Origin: Pseudoxanthomonas composti
Lineage (GTDB): Bacteria; Pseudomonadota; Gammaproteobacteria; Xanthomonadales; Xanthomonadaceae
Direction: 5' to 3'
Assembly (NCBI RefSeq): GCF_004122095.1
Contig: NZ_SAWZ01000005.1
Location: forward strand, 326,822 to 390,821
DNA: 64,000 bases
Shown: positions 9,329 to 18,498 of the stretch, one piece after another
Position numbering within the stretch: the first letter of the stretch is position 1
Layout: each line of letters opens with the position of its first letter
Notes under the pieces: generated by a model
Databases searched by the model: none
What the model was told of the DNA's origin: nothing
Seen by the model: only the letters and a program-made list of their open reading frames with translations
Program-made: the position numbers and the translations under genes

Positions 9329-10795
9329 TCAGGCGCGGCGCTTGTGCTTGGCTTCATCCGAGCGCAGGGCCTGGATGCGCTCGAAATAGCCCGGCTCGAT
9401 GCCGGTGATGTACTCGCCGTTGAAGCAGGACGAATCGAAGCGCGTCAGGTGCGGGTTGCCCTCGCGCACCGCGCTCTCCAGGTCTTCCAGGTCCTGGTAC
9501 ACCAGCCAGTCGCAGCCCAGGAACTCCTGGATTTCCTGCTCGCTGCGGTTGTGCGCCACCAGTTCCTCGGCCGCGGGCATGTCGATGCCGTAGATGTTGG
9601 GGTAGCGCACCGGCGGCGCGGCGCTGGCCAGGTAGACCTTGCGCGCGCCGGCATCGCGCGCCATCTGCACGATCTGTCGGCTGGTCGTGCCGCGCACGAT
9701 GGAATCGTCCACCAGCAGCACCACGCGGTTGCGGAACTCCAGGTGGATCGGGTTGAGCTTGCGGCGCACCGATTTCACCCGCTCGCCCTGCCCCGGCATG
9801 ATGAAGGTGCGGCCCACGTAGCGGTTCTTGACGAAGCCCTCGCGGTACTTCACGCCCAGCACGTTGGACATCTCCAGCGCCGCATCGCGCGAGGTGTCCG
9901 GGATCGGGATGATGGTGTCGATGTCGTGGTCCGGGCGCAGGCGCAGGATCTTCTCGCCCAGCTTCATGCCCATGCGCATGCGCGCCTTGTGCACGGACAC
10001 GTTGTCGATCATCGAATCGGGCCGGGCGAAGTAGACGTACTCGAAGATGCACGGGGCATGGTCGGTGCTGGTGGCGCAGACCTCGGAGAACAGCTCGCCG
10101 CGGGCGGTGATCACCAGCGCCTCGCCCGGGCGCACATCGCGCACGCGCGCAAAGCCCAGGATGTCCAGCACCGAGGACTCGGAGGCGACGATGTACTCCT
10201 CGCCATCCACGTTCTCGCGCTTGCCCAGCACCAGCGGGCGGATGCCATGCGGGTCGCGGAAGGCCACCAGCCCCAGGCCCAGCACCACGCTGACCACCGC
10301 GTAGCCGCCGCGGCAACGGCGGTGCACGCCGGCCACCGCGCGGATCGCCGCTTCCGGGGTCAGCATGCGCTGCGCGTCCAGTTCGTGGGCGAACACGTTC
10401 AGCAGCACCTCGCTGTCCGAGTCGGTGTTGATGTTGCGCAGGTCGGCCTCGAACACCTGCTTGCGCAGGGCCTCGGTGTTGGTCAGGTTGCCGTTGTGCG
10501 CCAGGGCGATGCCGTAGGGCGAATTCACATAGAACGGCTGCGCCTCGTCCATGCCCTCGGACCCTGCGGTCGGATAGCGGCAATGGGCGATGCCCACCCG
10601 CCCCTCCAGCACGGCCATGCGCTTTTCGTCGAACACATCGCGCACCAGGCCGTTGGCCTTCTGCACGCGCAGGCGGGTGCCGTTGGCCGTGGCGATGCCC
10701 GCCGCATCCTGCCCGCGGTGCTGCAGCACGGTCAGGCCGTCATAGAGCTGACCGGCGACGTTCTGGTTTCCGACAATACCGACGATGCCACACAT
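9329..10795 (-). CDS. purF: Amidophosphoribosyltransferase PurF
   Basis: PurF makes 5-phosphoribosylamine from PRPP and glutamine, the first committed step of purine synthesis. The 488-residue protein starts MCGIVGIVG, so Cys2 is the N-terminal nucleophile of the glutaminase half once Met is removed. [10 protein letters not shown] and the PRPP-binding loop [13 protein letters not shown] are present. It is slightly shorter than the E. coli enzyme (505). It follows cvpA, the usual gammaproteobacterial order. Confidence 0.97.
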   Translation of the reverse strand: MCGIVGIVGNQNVAGQLYDGLTVLQHRGQDAAGIATANGTRLRVQKANGLVRDVFDEKRMAVLEGRVGIAHCRYPTAGSEGMDEAQPFYVNSPYGIALAHNGNLTNTEALRKQVFEADLRNINTDSDSEVLLNVFAHELDAQRMLTPEAAIRAVAGVHRRCRGGYAVVSVVLGLGLVAFRDPHGIRPLVLGKRENVDGEEYIVASESSVLDILGFARVRDVRPGEALVITARGELFSEVCATSTDHAPCIFEYVYFARPDSMIDNVSVHKARMRMGMKLGEKILRLRPDHDIDTIIPIPDTSRDAALEMSNVLGVKYREGFVKNRYVGRTFIMPGQGERVKSVRRKLNPIHLEFRNRVVLLVDDSIVRGTTSRQIVQMARDAGARKVYLASAAPPVRYPNIYGIDMPAAEELVAHNRSEQEIQEFLGCDWLVYQDLEDLESAVREGNPHLTRFDSSCFNGEYITGIEPGYFERIQALRSDEAKHKRRA

Positions 10796-10825
10796 GGGGC
10801 GCGTTCTCCGCTGGCTGGGCTGTTG

Positions 10826-11587
10826 CTACTGGGAAGGAGGCCTTGCCTGGCCGTTGCCCTCGACCCGTGCCGGATCGGGGTGGCCCGGACGCACCTGCGC
10901 CGGATCCGCGATCGGGGTGGGCAGTGCCGGATCGGCCTGCGTCCCCTGCGGGGAAAGCGCGCCGTGTTCCCGGACCTGTTCGAGCGTCTGCGACATCAGT
11001 CGCTTCAACCCGTCGCCCTCAAGCCCCGATGCCTTGAGTGTGTCGTTCAGGCGTGCATTATCGCCTGCCAGCGGCAGCTTGCCCAAGTCCACTTTGCGAA
11101 TCTGGTCAAGGTTCATGTTCGGCGCCTCCCAGCGCGGCAGCTGGGCGCGCATCCAGCCCGCGCCCGGCTCGATCACCGGCAGGATCCGCGACTGCTGCCA
11201 GGACGCCTCCCGGGTCAGCGGCGTGAAGCTCATCAGCACCACCAGCACCGCCGCCAGGAACCCACCCCGGACCAGCCCCAGGCCCAGGCCTAGCGCCCGG
11301 TCGGCCGCGCCCAGGCGGGTGGCCTGCACCGCGGTGCGCAGGACGTAGCCGATCAGCCCCACCACCACCAGCACCACCACGAAGGCCAGGGCGTAGCCGC
11401 CCAGGGACTGGGTCATGGTCGGGGCGCGGCCATCGGCCAGCCAGCGGGCGGCGTCGTTGCCGAACTGGAAGGACGCCCAGCCGGCCAGCAGCCAGGACGC
11501 GGTGCCCACCACGATGCCGACGAAGCCGCGCAGCAGGCCCAGCAGGGCCGAGATGCCGATGATCGCGCCCAGCAGCAGGTCGATCAT
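10826..11587 (-). CDS. cvpA: CvpA family inner-membrane protein
   Basis: A 253-residue protein. The first 150 residues hold about four membrane segments opening with MIDLLLGAIIGISALLGLLR, the CvpA signature. The remaining ~100 residues are soluble, Pro/Gly-rich and longer than in E. coli CvpA (162 residues). CvpA is needed for colicin V production and, in several genera, for envelope stress tolerance. The ATG at 11587 is preferred to a GTG two codons earlier. It sits 30 bp before purF in the folC-dedD-cvpA-purF order. Confidence 0.9.
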   Translation of the reverse strand: MIDLLLGAIIGISALLGLLRGFVGIVVGTASWLLAGWASFQFGNDAARWLADGRAPTMTQSLGGYALAFVVVLVVVGLIGYVLRTAVQATRLGAADRALGLGLGLVRGGFLAAVLVVLMSFTPLTREASWQQSRILPVIEPGAGWMRAQLPRWEAPNMNLDQIRKVDLGKLPLAGDNARLNDTLKASGLEGDGLKRLMSQTLEQVREHGALSPQGTQADPALPTPIADPAQVRPGHPDPARVEGNGQARPPSQ

Positions 11588-11702
11588 GCCCACGCCCCCA
11601 TGGCCGGGGCGACCGCGCGATGTGGCGATGGCAGCGGAAGCAACATGCGGGCAGGTGCGTCGTAGGCCATCTCATCCCCTCCCTGGGAACACAGCAGGCA
11701 TC

Positions 11703-12668
11703 TCAGGGGTGCGGCCGGACCATGCCGTTGATGCCCAGCTTGGCCGCGATCTGCGCCTTCAGCGCGTCGGCCGCGGCGCGGTCGGCCACCGGGCCGGCCT
11801 TGACCCGGATCAGCGTGCCCTTGTCGGTGCGGACCGGCTCGGAAAAGGCGGAGAAGCCCGCGCCGCGCAGCTTGTCGCGCAGCGCATCGGCCTGGGCCTG
11901 CTGGCTGTAGGCGGCCAACTGCACGGCGAATCCGACGCCGCTGGCGGCCGGGGGAGGCGGCGGCTTGGGTGCCTCCACCGGCTTGGTCGCGGCCGGCGTA
12001 CTGGCCGGCTTGGGCGCCTGCGCGGTTTCGGTCGGCGCCGGCTTCGGCGCCGGCGGCGGGGTGGCCGGCTTGGCGGCCGCCGTGGCGGCCGGCGGCGGGG
12101 CATCGGCATTGAGCGCGATCACCTGCGCGTTGACGTCGTTGCGGACCTGCACAGCCTTCAGGCGCACGATCTCGGCCTGGGCCTGGTCGGCATACGGCCC
12201 CACGCGCACGCGCCAGGCCGGCTTGCCATTGATCTGGTCCGGCGCGATGAAGCCCGGCAGATTGGCCTGGCGCAGGCGCTGGACCACCACGTCGGCGTCC
12301 TGGGCGCTGGCGTAGGCGCCAAAGCTGACCGCCCAGTTACCACCGGCGGTGGTGGCCGGCAGGGCGGGCTCGCTGGCGGCCTGGGCCTGCTGCGCCGGCT
12401 CGGCCAGGTCGGCCGCATCAGGGTTGCGCTCGGTGGTGGCCGCCGGCATGCCGGTGGCACCGCCCTGCGGCGCCGCGCCCGGCGGAGCCACCAGCGGCAA
12501 TTCGCGGGTCTCGTATTCGCCCGAAGCCGGCGCGGCCGGCACGTCGGTAGACACGTTGGACACACCGCTGTCGGGCGCAGGTCCCTTGATCAGCATCGGC
12601 AGGAAGATCACGGCCAGTGCAATCAGCACCACGGCACCGATCAGGCGTTGTTTCAGCTTGGTGTCCAT
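11703..12668 (-). CDS. SPOR-domain division protein, DedD-like
   Basis: A 321-residue membrane-anchored protein. A single N-terminal transmembrane segment (about residues 9-27, LIGAVVLIALAVIFLPML) is followed by a Pro/Ala-rich linker and two SPOR domains, about 107-185 (WAVSFGAYASAQDADVV) and 247-320 (FAVQLAAYSQQAQADAL). SPOR domains bind denuded glycan strands at the septum. E. coli DedD has one SPOR domain; the duplication here is notable. Position between folC and cvpA supports the dedD assignment. Confidence 0.85.
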   Translation of the reverse strand: MDTKLKQRLIGAVVLIALAVIFLPMLIKGPAPDSGVSNVSTDVPAAPASGEYETRELPLVAPPGAAPQGGATGMPAATTERNPDAADLAEPAQQAQAASEPALPATTAGGNWAVSFGAYASAQDADVVVQRLRQANLPGFIAPDQINGKPAWRVRVGPYADQAQAEIVRLKAVQVRNDVNAQVIALNADAPPPAATAAAKPATPPPAPKPAPTETAQAPKPASTPAATKPVEAPKPPPPPAASGVGFAVQLAAYSQQAQADALRDKLRGAGFSAFSEPVRTDKGTLIRVKAGPVADRAAADALKAQIAAKLGINGMVRPHP

Positions 12669-12729
12669 CAAGACCAGCGGCAGCGGGAGAACGCCGCACA
12701 GTATAAAGGCCCGTCCCCGGACCGCCGCC

Positions 12730-14007
12730 CTACTTGTGTGAATGCAGGGCGGCCAGCGCCTGACCCACGGTATGGAACGAGCCGAACACCAGCACCCGGC
12801 CGGCCGGGCCGGCCTGCGCCACCGCCGCCTCCACGGCCTGGGCCACGGTTTCGTGCAGCACCGCACGGCCCTGCAGCGTTGGCGCTCGCTGCAAGAGCTG
12901 CTCGGCCGACAGGCTGCGCGGGCCGGCGTCGTCGATCCCGGCCAGTTGCCAGCGGGCGATGTGCGGCGCCAGCGCCTGCACCACCTCCTCCACCGCCTTG
13001 TCCGCCAGCGCGGCGAACACCGCCACCGTTGGTCCCTGCACCGGGTGGGCCTGCAGCCAGTCGGCCAGGGCACGCGCGGCCTGCGGGTTGTGGCCCACGT
13101 CCAGACGGATCTCCACGCCGTCGCGCTCCAGGCGCTGCAGGCGGCCGGGCACCGTGGCCTGCGCCACCCCGCTGGCGAACACCGCCGGGGCCAGCGCTTC
13201 GCCACCGTCCAGCGCGCGCACCGCCGCGATCGCCGTGGCCGCGTTGGCCCGCTGCACCGGCGCGTCCAGCGGCAGCGCCGGCAGTTCCAGCTCGTAGCCG
13301 ACTTCGCGCCAGCGCCAGCGGCCGTCCTCCAGGGGCTCATGGAAGAAATCGTTGCCGCCCTGGATGACCGCCGCGGCGATGGCGTAGGCATGGCGCAGCA
13401 CGGTGCCGGGAATGCTCACCTCGCCCAGCACCAGCGGCTTCCAGGCACGGGCAATGCCGGCCTTCTCGCGACCGATGCTGTCGCGGTCCGGGCCCAGCCA
13501 CTCGGTGTGGTCCACATCCACGGTGGTGATTACCGCCACGTCCGGATCGACCACGTTGACTGCATCCAGGCGCCCGCCCAGCCCCACTTCCAGGATCGCC
13601 AGGTCCAGCGCGCTACGCTGGAACAGCCACAGCGCCGCCAGCGTGCCGTACTCGAAGTAGGTCAGCGCGATCTCGCCGCGCGCGGCTTCCACCGCTTCGA
13701 AAGCCTCCACCAGCGCGGCGTCATCGGCCTGCGCGCCGTCGATGCGCACGCGCTCGTTGTAGCGCAGCAGGTGCGGCGAGGTGTAGGCGCCCACTTTCCA
13801 GCCCGCAGCTCGGCCGATGGCCTCGATGAAGGCCACGGTCGAGCCCTTGCCGTTGGTGCCGCCCACCGTGATCACCCGCGCGGCCGGGCGCTGCAGCCCT
13901 AGTCGCCCCGCCACCGCGCGCACGCGGTCCAGGCCCATGGCAATGGCCTGGGGGTGCTGGGCCTGGATATGGGACAGCCAATCGGCAAGGGCGCGGGGTG
14001 TGGACAC
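12730..14007 (-). CDS. folC: Folylpolyglutamate / dihydrofolate synthase FolC
   Basis: This bifunctional ligase adds glutamate to dihydropteroate and to reduced folates. The ATP loop is [13 protein letters not shown] and the Mur-ligase-family features [20 protein letters not shown] and DHTEWLG are present. About 425 residues is the family length. The frame opens at a GTG at 14049; I prefer the GTG at 14007, giving the start [13 protein letters not shown] that aligns with other FolC proteins. Neither start has a good ribosome site. It is the first gene of the minus-strand folC-dedD-cvpA-purF series. Confidence 0.9.
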   Translation of the reverse strand: MSTPRALADWLSHIQAQHPQAIAMGLDRVRAVAGRLGLQRPAARVITVGGTNGKGSTVAFIEAIGRAAGWKVGAYTSPHLLRYNERVRIDGAQADDAALVEAFEAVEAARGEIALTYFEYGTLAALWLFQRSALDLAILEVGLGGRLDAVNVVDPDVAVITTVDVDHTEWLGPDRDSIGREKAGIARAWKPLVLGEVSIPGTVLRHAYAIAAAVIQGGNDFFHEPLEDGRWRWREVGYELELPALPLDAPVQRANAATAIAAVRALDGGEALAPAVFASGVAQATVPGRLQRLERDGVEIRLDVGHNPQAARALADWLQAHPVQGPTVAVFAALADKAVEEVVQALAPHIARWQLAGIDDAGPRSLSAEQLLQRAPTLQGRAVLHETVAQAVEAAVAQAGPAGRVLVFGSFHTVGQALAALHSHK

Positions 14008-14178
14008 GGCACGGCACGGCGGAAACTGGGCGGATATTGTGACCGCCACGCCGCCCAGGCGCGACGGCCGGCCTGGCCTGCTGCATCGCGCAAGCGATCA
14101 CAGGTGAAACGATTCAAGCCCGCCCCTCTATACTTCGCCTCCTCTACGGTTGGGGTTCTTCGCACCATGGCGGACACG

Positions 14179-15201
14179 ATGAAGGCGCTGGTCAAGCGCG
14201 AAGCGGGCAAGGGCATCTGGATGGAACAGGTGGCCAAGCCCACCCCCGGCCCCAACGAGGTGCTGGTCAAGCTGGAGAAGACCGCGATCTGCGGCACCGA
14301 CCTGCACATTTACCTGTGGGACGAGTGGAGCCAGCGCACCATCACCCCTGGCCTGACCATCGGCCATGAGTTCGTCGGCCGCATCGCCGAGCTGGGCTCG
14401 GCGGTGACCGGCTACGAGATCGGCCAGCGCGTCTCGGCCGAGGGCCACATCGTCTGCGGCCACTGCCGTAACTGCCGTGGCGGCCGCCCGCACCTGTGCC
14501 CCAACACGGTGGGCATCGGCGTGAACCGCAACGGCGCCTTCGCCGAATACATGGTGATGCCGGCCAGCAACCTGTGGCCGATCCCGGACCAGATCCCGTC
14601 CGAACTGGCCGCCTTCTTCGACCCCTACGGCAACGCCGCGCACTGCGCGCTGGAGTTCGACGTGATCGGCGAGGACGTGCTGATCACCGGCGCCGGCCCC
14701 ATCGGCATCATCGCCGCGGGCATCTGCAAGCACATCGGTGCGCGCAACGTGGTGGTCACCGACGTCAACGACTTCCGCCTGAAGCTGGCCGCCGACATGG
14801 GCGCCACCCGCGTGGTCAACGTGGCCAACACCTCGCTCAAGGACGTGATGGCCGACCTGCACATGGAAGGCTTCGACGTGGGTCTGGAGATGAGCGGCAA
14901 CCCGCGCGCCTTCAACGACATGCTGGAATGCATGTACCACGGCGGCAAGATCGCCATGCTCGGCATCATGCCCAAGGGCGCCGGCTGCGACTGGGACAAG
15001 ATCATCTTCAAGGGCCTGACCGTGCAGGGCATCTACGGCCGCAAGATGTACGAGACCTGGTACAAGATGACCCAACTGGTGCTGAGCGGTTTCCCGCTGG
15101 GCAAGGTGCTGACCCACCAGTTGCCCATCGACGACTTCCAGAAGGGCTTCGACCTGATGGAAGAAGGCAAGGCCGGCAAGGTCGTGCTGAGCTGGAACTG
15201 A
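14179..15201 (+). CDS. tdh: L-threonine 3-dehydrogenase
   Basis: A 340-residue zinc alcohol-dehydrogenase-family enzyme that oxidises L-threonine with NAD+ to 2-amino-3-ketobutyrate. The catalytic zinc site ([22 protein letters not shown]) and the four structural zinc cysteines ([15 protein letters not shown]) are intact, as is the GAGPIGI nucleotide loop. An ATG four codons upstream (14167) is possible; 14179 gives the family-typical MKALVKRE start. It is followed on the same strand by kbl, which uses its product. Confidence 0.96.
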   Translation: MKALVKREAGKGIWMEQVAKPTPGPNEVLVKLEKTAICGTDLHIYLWDEWSQRTITPGLTIGHEFVGRIAELGSAVTGYEIGQRVSAEGHIVCGHCRNCRGGRPHLCPNTVGIGVNRNGAFAEYMVMPASNLWPIPDQIPSELAAFFDPYGNAAHCALEFDVIGEDVLITGAGPIGIIAAGICKHIGARNVVVTDVNDFRLKLAADMGATRVVNVANTSLKDVMADLHMEGFDVGLEMSGNPRAFNDMLECMYHGGKIAMLGIMPKGAGCDWDKIIFKGLTVQGIYGRKMYETWYKMTQLVLSGFPLGKVLTHQLPIDDFQKGFDLMEEGKAGKVVLSWN

Positions 15202-15204
15202 TGG

Positions 15205-15379
15205 GGCGAGGAGTGAATGGGAAAGGCGAGGAGTGAGGAGTGAGTAAATGCGGGATCGCCGCTTCGATCCGACCCGCCCACTCAACGGCCACCTCAACCT
15301 CGCTCCCGTCTTTCCTCACTTCGCTCCACCCGCTCCTCGCCTTTACTCACTCCTCACTCCTCTTCGCTCACTCCTCGCC
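15205..15379. repeat. Heptad inverted repeat between tdh and kbl
   Basis: The left arm (15205-15248) is built of GAGGAGT heptads (GGCGAGGAGTGAGGAGTGAG), and the right arm (15342-15379) is its reverse complement, ending one base before the kbl ATG. The inner 93 bases repeat weaker copies of the same unit (CTCACTTCGCTCC). Related elements lie at 30649-30755, 46908-46945 and 55513-55606. RNA from this stretch would fold into a long stem abutting the kbl start codon. Confidence 0.85.
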
Positions 15380-15380
15380 C

Positions 15381-16577
15381 ATGTCCCTGACCCAGCGCTA
15401 CGCCGAGACCCTCGACGAAATCCGCGATGCCGGGCTGTTCAAGTCCGAACGCATCATCACCAGCCCGCAGTCGGCGCAGATCACCCTGGCCGATGGCCGC
15501 ACGGTGCTGAACTTCTGCGCCAACAACTACCTGGGGCTGGCCGATCACCCGGACATCATCGCCGCGGCCAAGGACGCGCTGGACACGCACGGCTTCGGCA
15601 TGGCCTCGGTGCGCTTCATCTGCGGCACCCAGGACCTGCACAAGCAGCTGGAAGCGCAGATCGCGCGCTTCTTCGGCACCGAGGACACCATCCTCTACGC
15701 TGCCTGCTTCGACGCCAACGGCGGCCTGTTCGAGCCGCTGCTGGGCGAGGACGATGCGATCATCTCCGATGCGCTCAACCACGCCTCCATCATCGATGGC
15801 GTGCGCCTGTGCAAGGCCAAGCGCTTCCGCTACGCCAACTGCGACATGGCCGACCTGGAGGCGCAGCTGCAGGCCGCCGATGCGGCCGGCTGCAAGACCA
15901 AGCTGATCACCACCGACGGCGTGTTCTCGATGGACGGGTTCATCGCCCCGCTGGATGAGATCACCGCACTGGCCGAGAAATACGGCGCCCTGGTGCACAT
16001 CGACGAGTGCCACGCCACCGGCTTCCTCGGCAAGACCGGCCGCGGCTCGGCCGAGGTCAAGGGCGTGCTGGAGAAGATCGACATCATCACCGGCACCCTG
16101 GGCAAGGCCATGGGCGGCGCGCTGGGCGGCTTTACCACGGCGAAGAAGGAAGTCATCGAGCTGCTGCGCCAGCGCTCGCGCCCCTACCTGTTCTCCAACT
16201 CGCTGCCGCCGCATGTGGTGGCCGCCGGCATCAAGGCCTTCGAGATGCTCGAGGCGGCCGGCGAACTGCGCGAACAGCTGGTGGAGAACACCCGTTATTT
16301 TCGTGAGCGCATGACCGCGGCCGGCTTCGACATAAAGCCCGGCGTGCATCCGATCAGCCCGGTGATGCTGTACGACGCGCCGCTGGCGCAGCGATTCGCC
16401 GAGCGGCTGCTGGAGGAAGGCATCTACGCCATCGGCTTCTTCTTCCCCGTGGTGCCCAAGGGCCAGGCGCGCATCCGCACGCAGCTGAGCGCGGCGCACA
16501 CGCGCGAACACCTGGATCGCGCCATCGACGCCTTCACCCGCATCGGCCACGAACTCGGCGTGCTCAAGCGCGACTGA
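15381..16577 (+). CDS. kbl: Glycine C-acetyltransferase (KBL)
   Basis: This PLP enzyme converts 2-amino-3-ketobutyrate and CoA to glycine and acetyl-CoA, completing threonine breakdown begun by Tdh. It has 398 residues, equal to the E. coli enzyme. Features include [21 protein letters not shown], the Asp-His pair [12 protein letters not shown] and the PLP lysine in [10 protein letters not shown]. The start at 15381 has no Shine-Dalgarno sequence, because the preceding 38 bases are the C/T-rich arm of the inverted repeat. The stop overlaps the HNH gene start. Confidence 0.96.
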   Translation: MSLTQRYAETLDEIRDAGLFKSERIITSPQSAQITLADGRTVLNFCANNYLGLADHPDIIAAAKDALDTHGFGMASVRFICGTQDLHKQLEAQIARFFGTEDTILYAACFDANGGLFEPLLGEDDAIISDALNHASIIDGVRLCKAKRFRYANCDMADLEAQLQAADAAGCKTKLITTDGVFSMDGFIAPLDEITALAEKYGALVHIDECHATGFLGKTGRGSAEVKGVLEKIDIITGTLGKAMGGALGGFTTAKKEVIELLRQRSRPYLFSNSLPPHVVAAGIKAFEMLEAAGELREQLVENTRYFRERMTAAGFDIKPGVHPISPVMLYDAPLAQRFAERLLEEGIYAIGFFFPVVPKGQARIRTQLSAAHTREHLDRAIDAFTRIGHELGVLKRD

Positions 16578-16975
16578 TGCGCAGCGCACTGCGCCGCAGG
16601 CTGCTGCTGGCGGCGCAGACCGACGCGCTGGCGCAGTTCGATGGTCAGCGCTGGCGCACGCGCTGCCTGCATTGCAGGGCGCATCTGGAGCTCAGTGCTC
16701 AGGGCGATGCCTTGGGCGTGACCTCGCTGGAACATGTCGTGCCCAGCGCCTGGTTCGGGCGACCCGCCGCACGGGCGCTGACCTCGCAGGTGGGGGACCA
16801 GGACGATGACGCCCGCAACCTCGCCCTGGCCTGCGCCAGCTGCAATCACGCCAAGGGCCGGCGCCAGGATGCGCGCGGGCCTGCCGATCCGCGCGCCTTC
16901 GAGATCGTCAGCCGTCTGCTGGCCACGCGCCTGGCGCGCTGGCGGGCGCTACCGGAGGCTGAGCGAGCGCGCTGA
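16577..16975 (+). CDS. HNH endonuclease-type protein
   Basis: A 132-residue protein with a complete zinc-finger HNH pattern: CLHC near residue 31, LEHVVP near 51, a DDDARNLALACASCN segment and NHAKG. The His, Asn and Cys pairs needed for a beta-beta-metal nuclease are present. It is small and free-standing, so its substrate is unknown. Its ATG shares the A of the kbl TGA stop, so it is translated with kbl. Its last 68 bases overlap, tail to tail, the end of the pseudouridine synthase gene on the other strand. Confidence 0.85.
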   Translation: MRSALRRRLLLAAQTDALAQFDGQRWRTRCLHCRAHLELSAQGDALGVTSLEHVVPSAWFGRPAARALTSQVGDQDDDARNLALACASCNHAKGRRQDARGPADPRAFEIVSRLLATRLARWRALPEAERAR

Positions 16976-17753
16976 GCTCGCCGGCCTCGAGCAGGCGCCA
17001 CTGCCCCTTCGGCAGCGCCCCCAGGTGCAGCGCGCCGATGGCCACGCGCACCAGGCGCAGCACGCCGATGTCGAAGGCCTCGAGCAGGCGGCGGATATGC
17101 CGGTTGCGGCCTTCATCCAGTACCACTTCGATCCAGCTGTTGCGTTGCCCGCTGCGCAGCAGCCGCACCGACACCGCGCGCAGCACCGCTTCATCCACAC
17201 GGGCGCCTGCCTGCAGCTGTTGCAGCAGCGCCGGGTCGGGCACGGCGTCGATCTGCACGTGGTAGGTCTTGAGCACCCCGCCCTGCGCATCGGTGATGCC
17301 CGCGGCCCATTGCGGATCGTTGCTGAAGAGCAGCAGCCCTTCGCTGGCCTTGTCCAGGCGCCCGACCGGCGCCAGCCAGGGCAGGCCGGTCTCGCGCAGG
17401 CAGCTGTAGACGGTGTCTCGCCCCTGTTCGTCGCGCGCGGTGGTCACCAGGCCCCGCGGCTTGTTCAACATCAGGTAGTGGCGGTGCGGCGCGTCCAAGG
17501 CCTGCCCATCCACGCTCACCACCTGGCGCCCGGCCACCACCGGAAACTCCGGGTCGCGCACCACGCGCCCGTCCACCTGCACCCGTCCCTCGCGGACCCA
17601 GGCGGCCGCCTCGGTGCGCGAGCACAGGCCATGCTTGGAAAGCACCCGCGCCACCCCATGCCGCGGCGCCTGCACGCCCGCGGCCGCCGTGGCGCCGACA
17701 GCAGAAGGCCGCCGTCCTTGCGGACGACGGCCCTGGGGCTTGCGCGTGGTCAT
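16908..17753 (-). CDS. rRNA pseudouridine synthase, RsuA/RluB family
   Basis: A 281-residue enzyme that isomerises a uridine in rRNA. A basic N-terminus (TTRKPQGRRPQGRRP) precedes an S4 RNA-binding domain (about 37-85, VARVLSKHGLCSRTEAA). The catalytic domain contains LNKPRGLVTT, the catalytic Asp in PVGRLDKASEGLLLFSND and the family-typical EGRNRHIRRLLEAF. RluB, RluE and RsuA cannot be told apart from sequence alone, so no symbol is given. The ATG at 17753 is used in place of an upstream frame extension. It lies 19 bp downstream of the secreted-protein gene. Confidence 0.92.
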   Translation of the reverse strand: MTTRKPQGRRPQGRRPSAVGATAAAGVQAPRHGVARVLSKHGLCSRTEAAAWVREGRVQVDGRVVRDPEFPVVAGRQVVSVDGQALDAPHRHYLMLNKPRGLVTTARDEQGRDTVYSCLRETGLPWLAPVGRLDKASEGLLLFSNDPQWAAGITDAQGGVLKTYHVQIDAVPDPALLQQLQAGARVDEAVLRAVSVRLLRSGQRNSWIEVVLDEGRNRHIRRLLEAFDIGVLRLVRVAIGALHLGALPKGQWRLLEAGELSALAQPPVAPASAPGAWPADG

Positions 17754-17772
17754 GCGGACCGCAGCGTCAGCA

Positions 17773-18258
17773 TCAGTCCTTCTTTTCCGGCTGTGCGGCC
17801 GGCGCGGCCTCGGGCGCTGCTGCGGCGGCGGGCTTGACCACGTTGCCCTTGGCCACGCGCACGCCACGGGACTTCATCCAGGCATCGAACTCCTCGGCCG
17901 TCATGCGCTTGCCGTTCTGGTTCATGTCAAAGCGCCACGGACCGTTGTCGAATTGGGTCTTGGGCTTGTAGCCCGCATCGGCAGTTGCCGCCGCGGCGGG
18001 TGCGGCCATCGCGACATTGCAACCCTCCAGCTTCAGCCGCTGCAACACGCGATCCACGGATTGCGATTCGTCGGCCGGCTGCGCCAGCACGCCGCTGGGT
18101 GCGCCCAGCTGGGTGGTGTTGGCGAACAGCTCGGGCGCCACCGGCTGCAGGATCGTGGTGCGGGCCGGCGTCGGCTGCGGGGACAGGGCATTGCAGGTGT
18201 CGGCGTAGGCGGCGGGCGCCATCAGGAAAAGCGAAGCAGCGAAAAGCGCGACACGCAT
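17773..18258 (-). CDS. Conserved secreted protein, Xanthomonadaceae type
   Basis: A 161-residue protein with a clear signal peptide (MRVALFAASLFLMAPAAYAD, cleavage after AYA). A C-terminal motif (WRFDMNQNGKRMTAEEFDAW, then MKSRGVRVAKG) is followed by an Ala/Pro-rich lysine-ended tail. Two cysteines (CNALSPQP and LEGCNVAM) could pair in the periplasm. I recall similar small secreted proteins with this MTAEEFDAWM motif in xanthomonads, all of unknown function. The start is the only ATG that gives the signal peptide. Confidence 0.75.
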   Translation of the reverse strand: MRVALFAASLFLMAPAAYADTCNALSPQPTPARTTILQPVAPELFANTTQLGAPSGVLAQPADESQSVDRVLQRLKLEGCNVAMAAPAAAATADAGYKPKTQFDNGPWRFDMNQNGKRMTAEEFDAWMKSRGVRVAKGNVVKPAAAAAPEAAPAAQPEKKD

Positions 18259-18430
18259 GTCGATTGATCCGGGCAGGTGGTGCCCGGAAGTGTAAGAAAC
18301 CCGGGCCTCGGCGATCAACCACTGCTGCATGTTTTTTATGCAAATCCCTGAAATAAAAGGATGAATACGCTGCGCTCGCATCGCTGTGCGCAGCAGCTCG
18401 CGCCGGGCCCGATCAAACGAACGCACAAAA

Positions 18431-18458
18431 GAAAAGCCTGGCTTGCGCCAGGCTTTTC
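18431..18458 (-). terminator. Terminator of ompA
   Basis: A perfect 12-bp stem (GAAAAGCCTGGC / GCCAGGCTTTTC) with a TTGC loop lies 40 bp past the ompA stop. On the minus strand it is followed by TTTTGTGCG. This is a canonical intrinsic terminator. Confidence 0.92.
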
Positions 18459-18498
18459 CATATCACAGCTGGGCCGGTGTGCTGGCCCGTCCGGAACC

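Noticed and set aside
413..13391. Long opposite-strand and out-of-phase frames over the MFS, gltX, purF, SPOR and folC genes
   Set aside because: They are shadows of high-GC codon bias. Their translations are Arg/Ala/Pro-rich, without motifs, and the true genes on the other frame are well recognised.
15205..15379. CRISPR array
   Set aside because: The units are 7-base, contiguous and arranged as inverted arms, not 28-37-base direct repeats with unique spacers.
16577..16975. HNH gene as part of a defence or mobile system
   Set aside because: No partner nuclease, methylase, integrase or phage gene is near; context is housekeeping metabolism.
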